A model generated the notes under the pieces. The model was not told the origin of the DNA. It saw nothing but the letters and a program-made list of their open reading frames with translations, and made no database searches. The position numbers and the translations under genes were made by a program. Shown here one piece after another: positions 5,797 to 8,951 of a DNA stretch of 8,951 nt. Numbering within the stretch: the stretch's first letter is position 1; each line of letters opens with the position of its first letter. This DNA comes from CAZAEL01 sp964484135 (GTDB lineage Bacteria; Elusimicrobiota; Elusimicrobia; FEN-1173): assembly GCA_964484135.1 (NCBI GenBank), contig CAZAEL010000069.1, positions 1 to 8,951 of the forward strand, in the 5' to 3' direction.

Positions 5797-6903
5797 TCAG
5801 CGGGACTTCTTTTTGGGTTTTTCCGGCACAGGCACCTGCACCGAGAAGTCGGCGCTGGCGCCCTTGTTCCCCCACAGGTCCTGGGCCGCGGCCCGCAGCC
5901 GCACCCTGCCCGGGGGCAGGCGGTCCCGCTTCACGGTGAAGACGTAGGGCGCGCCGTACACCGGGGCCGCGGCCCGGTTCCAGGCCCGGGTGTCCGTGGA
6001 GAACTCCACCCAGGCGCTTTCCACGTCCTGCCCGGCCACGGACGCGGACAGGATCAGCTTCTCCGGCATGGGGGCGTCCTGCTCCGGCAGGGGCCCCTCC
6101 AGGGTCACGGTCACGGCCCGGTCGTTGGCCGGGACCAGCTTCAGGGCCACGGCCGGCTCAAAGTACGTCACCGCGGTCTTGAGCGCGTCTTCCGCCTGAA
6201 TGGGCGGCTGGCCCTTGACCGTGGAGTTCAGCCAGGTGTTCTGCTTGGTGTCCCCCCAGCCCGCGGCCAAAATGGGCGCGTGGCGGGCGTCGCTCAAGGC
6301 CTCGCTGGGCGAAAAGAGCGCCACGTAGTTGTCCTTTTCAAAAGACACGAACTTCAGGGGGACCTCCACCCAGAACCAGCGGGACTCCCCCACCCCTTCC
6401 ACCGCGTTTTCCGTGTCCCCCTCCAAGGGGATGTCCTGGGTTTCGGCCAGGAGGAACCGCCGGCTTTGGGGCCACAACGGCTCCCCCGCCACCGCGATGT
6501 TGATCTCGCCCCGGATGGGCCGCCGTTCCCAGGAGGGCCTGCCGGGCACGGGCTCGGTCTTCATGCGGCCCAGCTTGGCGCCCAGGAAGGCCCGGCTGTA
6601 CCGGCCGGCAGGGGCGGGCGGCAGTTTGGACACCCAGCAGGTGTTGTACCCCACGTACCAGTTGCCGTCCCAGCCGCCGTTGCCGAAAAGCACGAAGTCG
6701 TTGATGTTGGGCAGCTCGGACAGGAAAACGGGCCTGGCCCCGTCCACCGCTTCCGGCGGGGCGGTTTGCGTCGGCGCCGCCGGCGCGGCGGGCGTCATGA
6801 CCGGCGAAGGATGGGACGGGGGCGGCGCGGCCGGTTTCTTGCCGCCGGCCCGGGCCGGGGCAACGGCCAAGGCCAACGCAAAAACCAAAAGGACTTTCTT
6901 CAT
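5797..6903 (-). CDS. Secreted protein of unknown function with Pro/Ala-rich linker and Ig-like C-terminal domain
   Basis: 368 residues. A signal peptide (1-19, cleavage likely after PARA) is followed by a Pro/Ala-rich low-complexity linker (about 20-55) and a folded region (about 57-250) rich in Trp, Tyr and Phe that I do not recognise. A C-terminal beta-sandwich-like segment (about 278-358) has the pattern SAWVEFSTDTRAW, LPPGRVRLRAAAQDLWGN, resembling Ig/fibronectin-III-like domains. The end is basic (EKPKKKSR). There is one cysteine in the mature chain (Cys89) and no membrane helix, so it is likely periplasmic or surface-associated. Its ATG overlaps the parB stop in the four bases ATGA (6900-6903), a classic coupling arrangement. 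A carbohydrate-binding or scaffolding role is possible but only suggested by the beta-sandwich. Confidence 0.82.
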   Translation of the reverse strand: MKKVLLVFALALAVAPARAGGKKPAAPPPSHPSPVMTPAAPAAPTQTAPPEAVDGARPVFLSELPNINDFVLFGNGGWDGNWYVGYNTCWVSKLPPAPAGRYSRAFLGAKLGRMKTEPVPGRPSWERRPIRGEINIAVAGEPLWPQSRRFLLAETQDIPLEGDTENAVEGVGESRWFWVEVPLKFVSFEKDNYVALFSPSEALSDARHAPILAAGWGDTKQNTWLNSTVKGQPPIQAEDALKTAVTYFEPAVALKLVPANDRAVTVTLEGPLPEQDAPMPEKLILSASVAGQDVESAWVEFSTDTRAWNRAAAPVYGAPYVFTVKRDRLPPGRVRLRAAAQDLWGNKGASADFSVQVPVPEKPKKKSR

Positions 6904-7778
6904 CCCTTCTTGATCCCTTTCAACTGCGCCACCAGCGCGTCCAGATCGTCCACGGAATAAAAGGCCAGGCGGAGCCAGCCCTTTTTCTTTCCGCGGGCCT
7001 GGATCTCCACCCGCCGGCCCAGGGACTTCTGCAGTTCTTCCTCCAAATGGCGCAGGTCTGGGTCCTTGCGCTTGGCGGGACGCACCGTGCCGTCGCGCCG
7101 GGCCGCCTGCCAGTCCGTGACCAAGCGCTCCACGTCGCGCACCGTGAGCTTCTCCCGCAGCACCCGCTGTCCCAGTTCCGCCTGCCGGTCCGCGTCCGAC
7201 AGGCCCAGGAGCGCCCGGGCGTGGCCTTCGGTGCTCTGCCCGTCCCGCAGGGCCTGGCGCACCGCCTCCGGCAGCTCCAGGAGGCGCAGCTTGTTGGCCA
7301 CGGCGGGCCGGCTGCGGCCCAGGGCCCGGGCCACCTCCTCCTGCGTGGCGGAGAATTCCTGCATGATCTTTTTGAGCGCCTCCGCCTCTTCCAGGGGGTT
7401 CAGGTCCTCCCGCTGGATGTTCTCGATGAGGGACAGCTCGTGGCGCTCCCGCTCCGTGACCTGGCGCACCACGCAGGGCACCTCGGCCAGGCCGGCCAGC
7501 TTGGAGGCGCGCAAGCGGCGCTCGCCCGCCACCAGCTCGTACTCCCCCGGCACGGCCGAGGGCGACACCAGCAAAGGCTGGGCCAGGCCGTGGGCCTTGA
7601 TGGAATCCGCCAGTTCCTGCAAGGACTCCGGGTTGAACTGGGTGCGGGGCTGGTACCGGTTGGGCCGGATCTTATCCACCGGGATCTGAGCCGCGCCGCC
7701 CGCGCCCGGCTCCGCCGGGGCCGGTGCCACGGGCTTCAAAAGGGCGTCCAAACCGCGGCCCAAGGCCTTGTGTGCCAT
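6900..7778 (-). CDS. parB: ParB chromosome-partitioning protein (Spo0J/Noc family)
   Basis: 292 residues, a normal chromosomal ParB. It starts MAHKALGRGLDALL, the N-terminal ParA-stimulating region with its arginine. The N-terminal CTPase domain includes NRYQPR (40-45), GERRLRAS (85-92), the CTP-binding and parS-spreading motif, and ENIQREDLNPLEEA (119-132). The helix-turn-helix that binds parS is TQEEVARALGRSRPAVANKL (145-164). A linker and C-terminal dimerisation domain end WLRLAFYSVDDLDALVAQL. A TTG one codon upstream (7781) also gives an open frame, but the ATG at 7778 has AAAGGAG 7 nt ahead and is preferred. It begins 12 nt after parA, and the ribosome binding site overlaps the parA stop. 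I see no parS (TGTTTCACGTGAAACA-like) site in the window. Confidence 0.97.
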   Translation of the reverse strand: MAHKALGRGLDALLKPVAPAPAEPGAGGAAQIPVDKIRPNRYQPRTQFNPESLQELADSIKAHGLAQPLLVSPSAVPGEYELVAGERRLRASKLAGLAEVPCVVRQVTERERHELSLIENIQREDLNPLEEAEALKKIMQEFSATQEEVARALGRSRPAVANKLRLLELPEAVRQALRDGQSTEGHARALLGLSDADRQAELGQRVLREKLTVRDVERLVTDWQAARRDGTVRPAKRKDPDLRHLEEELQKSLGRRVEIQARGKKKGWLRLAFYSVDDLDALVAQLKGIKKG

Positions 7779-7790
7779 CAACGTTCTCCT

Positions 7791-8657
7791 TTAGGAAAGT
7801 TCCGGGATGGAATCCCCGTTGCCGCTCACCACGGCGCCGGGCACGTCCGGCAAGGGCTCTTCCGCCTCCGGCGCGCCCGCCGTCACGGCGGCCCCGCCCC
7901 GGCGTTTCAGGAACTCCCGGGCCAGGGCCACGTACGCGGCCGCGCCCGTGGAGTTCTTGTCGTACGCCAGGACCGGCTTGCCGAAGCCCGGGGCCTCGGC
8001 CAACCGGACGTTGCGCGGGATCAGGGTGTCGTACACCCTGTCCCCGAAAAATTTCTTGACCTCCGCGTGCACCTGCTGGACCAGATTGGCCCGGCCGTCG
8101 AACATGGTCATGAGCACGCCCTCCAGCTCCAGGCGCGGGTTCAGGCTGCCCCGCACGCGCTCGATGGTCTTGACCAGGAGGGACAGCCCCTCCATGGCGT
8201 AGTACTCGCACTGCATGGGGATCAGCACCGCGTCCGCCGCGGTGAAGGCGTTCAGCGTCAAAAAGCTCAAAGAGGGCGGGCAGTCGATGAAAATGTATTG
8301 GTACACCTTCTGGAACTTCTCCAGGGCCTGGCGCAGGCGGGTCTCCCGGTGCTCCGCGTTCACCAGCTCCACCTCCACGCCGTACAGGTCCACGTGGGAG
8401 GGCGCCACGTCCAGCCATTCCAGGCAGGTCTCCTGCAGGATGTCCTCCAAGGGCAGGTCCTGCAGGAGCACGTGGTAGATGTGCTTTTCCACCTTGTCCG
8501 CGGTGAGGCCGAGGCCCGAGGACAGGTTGGCCTGGGGGTCCAAATCGATGAGGAGGGTCTCCCGCCCCAAGTGCGCCAGGGAGGCGGCCAGGTTGATGGC
8601 GGTGGTGGTCTTGCCCACCCCCCCTTTCTGGTTGGCGACGGCGACGACGTAGGCCAC
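7791..8657 (-). CDS. parA: ParA/Soj chromosome-partitioning ATPase
   Basis: 288 residues, a deviant Walker A ATPase of the Soj type that binds DNA non-specifically as an ATP dimer and is driven by ParB to segregate origins. P-loop QKGGVGKTT (10-18) carries the signature lysine 11. DLDPQAN (38-44) is switch I, IDCPPS (124-129) the Walker B region, and RNVRLAEAPGFGKP with AYD (215-232) the usual C-terminal block. The conserved core ends near residue 252 and is followed by about 36 residues rich in Ala, Pro, Glu and Gly that most Soj proteins lack. The start is GTG at 8657; it is fixed by the family N-terminus (AVANQKGG), and no in-frame alternative is plausible. No ribosome binding site precedes it (see promoter entry). 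First gene of the block. Confidence 0.97.
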   Translation of the reverse strand: MAYVVAVANQKGGVGKTTTAINLAASLAHLGRETLLIDLDPQANLSSGLGLTADKVEKHIYHVLLQDLPLEDILQETCLEWLDVAPSHVDLYGVEVELVNAEHRETRLRQALEKFQKVYQYIFIDCPPSLSFLTLNAFTAADAVLIPMQCEYYAMEGLSLLVKTIERVRGSLNPRLELEGVLMTMFDGRANLVQQVHAEVKKFFGDRVYDTLIPRNVRLAEAPGFGKPVLAYDKNSTGAAAYVALAREFLKRRGGAAVTAGAPEAEEPLPDVPGAVVSGNGDSIPELS

Positions 8658-8667
8658 GATGGAGGGT

Positions 8668-8673
8668 ATTTTA
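8668..8673 (-). promoter_or_regulatory. Candidate -10 element for parA and the downstream block
   Basis: TAAAAT on the minus strand matches the sigma-70 -10 consensus at five of six positions and is the only A/T-rich hexamer just upstream of parA. It ends 10 nt before the GTG, so transcription would start only about 3-5 nt before the start codon. At 17 nt spacing the -35 position (8691-8696) reads TTTCCC, a poor match. The sequence between (ACCCTCCATC) has no purine-rich ribosome binding site, so a nearly leaderless parA mRNA is implied if this promoter is real. Confidence 0.35.
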
Positions 8674-8695
8674 GCTCTTGGAGAGGGGGAGGGAA

Positions 8696-8734
8696 AGGGG
8701 CTCCGCCCCTGAAACCCCGGTCCGCCGGTGGCGG
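8696..8734 (+). repeat. GGGGCTCCGCCCC palindrome and adjacent GC hairpin
   Basis: AGGGGC/GCCCCT with TCC loop (8696-8710), followed by GAAACCCCGG, is one unit of the same palindrome family found at 31-117. It is followed by a second hairpin, CCGCC/GGCGG with GGT loop (8722-8734), and the bases CCTTTTG. The latter is faintly terminator-like on the plus strand but the T-run is short. Confidence 0.6.
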
Positions 8735-8744
8735 CCTTTTGCCG

Positions 8745-8770
8745 TCATTCCCGCGCCAGTGGGAATCCAG
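8745..8770 (+). repeat. dRS3-like repeat, ATTCCC-N8-GGGAAT
   Basis: GTCATTCCCGCG at 8745-8756 and GTGGGAATCCAG at 8759-8770 frame an exact ATTCCC-N8-GGGAAT inverted repeat (8747-8766), the published form of the Neisseria dRS3 repeat. The longer context GTCATTCCCGCG...GGGAATCCAG is a recurrent extragenic repeat across many bacteria (from memory). Confidence 0.75.
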
Positions 8771-8792
8771 TTCCGGCAGTTTTCTTTATCTT

Positions 8793-8826
8793 GTCATTGC
8801 GAGGCCGTGGGTTGGCCGAAGCAATC
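8793..8826 (+). repeat. TCATTGCGAG...GAAGCAATC dispersed repeat
   Basis: Arms ATTGC (8796-8800) and GCAAT (8821-8825) plus inner GGCC (8803-8806) and GGCC (8814-8817) fold into an interrupted hairpin with loop GTGGGTT. The frame GTCATTGCGAG...CCGAAGCAATC matches a repeat I recall as common in intergenic regions of several phyla; the centre here is unlike the usual GAGCGAAGC form. Confidence 0.65.
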
Positions 8827-8835
8827 TTGCCTTTT

Positions 8836-8880
8836 TAAGGGGACTCCGTCCCCTTAGACCCCGGCCAGGCGCTCCGCCCT
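8836..8880 (+). repeat. GGGG-nTCCn-CCCC palindrome array, right copy
   Basis: A perfect 9-bp stem, TAAGGGGAC/GTCCCCTTA with loop TCC (8836-8856), is followed by GACCCCGGCCAGG and then a degenerate second unit around CGCTCCGCC (8867-8880). The string CCCGGCCAGG is shared with the left array on the opposite strand. It leads directly into the long hairpin at 8888. Confidence 0.65.
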
Positions 8881-8887
8881 TGACCCG

Positions 8888-8925
8888 GGTTCCTTCTCTT
8901 TTGCTTGTCCAAAAGAGAAGGAACC
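8888..8925. repeat. GCTTGTCC hairpin repeat, right copy, 16-bp perfect stem
   Basis: GGTTCCTTCTCTTTTG (8888-8903) pairs perfectly with CAAAAGAGAAGGAACC (8910-8925) around loop CTTGTC. The centre matches the left copy over 16 bases in reverse orientation. Similar hairpins followed by AAGAGAAAA occur as dispersed extragenic repeats in various bacteria (from memory). A smaller GCCC/GGGC hairpin (8938-8948) follows. Confidence 0.75.
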
Positions 8926-8951
8926 AAGAGAAAATGAGCCCTTCGGGCCCG

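Larger units (their letters stand above)
8658..8951. other. Gene-free right end, filled with dispersed repeats
   Basis: These 294 bases upstream of parA hold the candidate parA promoter, at least two units of the GGGG-nTCCn-CCCC palindrome, a dRS3-like repeat, a TCATTGCGAG repeat and the long GCTTGTCC hairpin. I see no coding frame with a credible start, no RNA gene, and no parS or DnaA-box cluster that would mark an origin. Confidence 0.7.

Noticed and set aside
5768..5875. Upstream extension of the HAMP protein by 36 codons
   Set aside because: It would overlap the end of the secreted Ig-like gene. The internal ATG at 5767 has AGGAGG at good spacing.
8385..8400. CACGTG core within GGTCCACGTGGGAG as a possible parS site in parA
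   Set aside because: The flanks do not match the TGTTTCACGTGAAACA consensus; only the CCACGTGG centre is palindromic.

Overview
This is a GC-rich window (roughly two thirds G+C by eye) from a bacterium that I infer to be a diderm. It carries a chromosomal-type ParA/ParB pair, a lipoprotein with a lipobox, and two signal-peptide proteins that look like outer-membrane barrels. I cannot assign a phylum from the sequence; an uncultured GC-rich lineage (Elusimicrobiota-, Omnitrophota- or deltaproteobacteria-like) would fit but is a guess.

All ten genes lie on the minus strand and read right to left as one tightly packed block from 8657 to 121. The order is parA, parB, a secreted protein with an Ig-like C-terminus, a two-helix HAMP protein, a 68-residue lipoprotein, a family-4 glycosyltransferase, two tandem barrel-like envelope proteins, nfeD (membrane serine protease with an OB-fold tail) and a slipin/stomatin. 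Gaps are 8 to 50 nt and three junctions overlap (4, 23 and 11 nt), so a single operon with translational coupling is likely. Several apparent open frames begin upstream of the true start. I moved starts inward for nfeD, the upstream barrel protein, the HAMP protein and parB, using ribosome binding sites and signal peptides.

The recognisable ends of the block have known roles: ParA/ParB in origin segregation, and NfeD plus slipin in membrane microdomain quality control. The middle is envelope-oriented and mostly of unknown function. The two barrel-like proteins are divergent tandem paralogues, a relationship visible by direct alignment. The glycosyltransferase gene appears to carry a 62-bp palindromic element in frame, which adds about 21 residues to its N-terminal domain. 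This resembles the palindromic elements known to invade Rickettsia genes and is the most unusual single item in the window.

The non-coding ends (1-120 and 8658-8951) are packed with dispersed-repeat sequences. Both carry a composite repeat made of GGGG-nTCCn-CCCC palindromes followed by a hairpin whose core is TTTTGCTTGTCCAAAA. The two copies are in opposite orientation and frame the operon. The right end also holds a dRS3-like ATTCCC-N8-GGGAAT repeat and a TCATTGCGAG...GAAGCAATC repeat. I see no tRNA, rRNA, CRISPR array, transposase or parS site.
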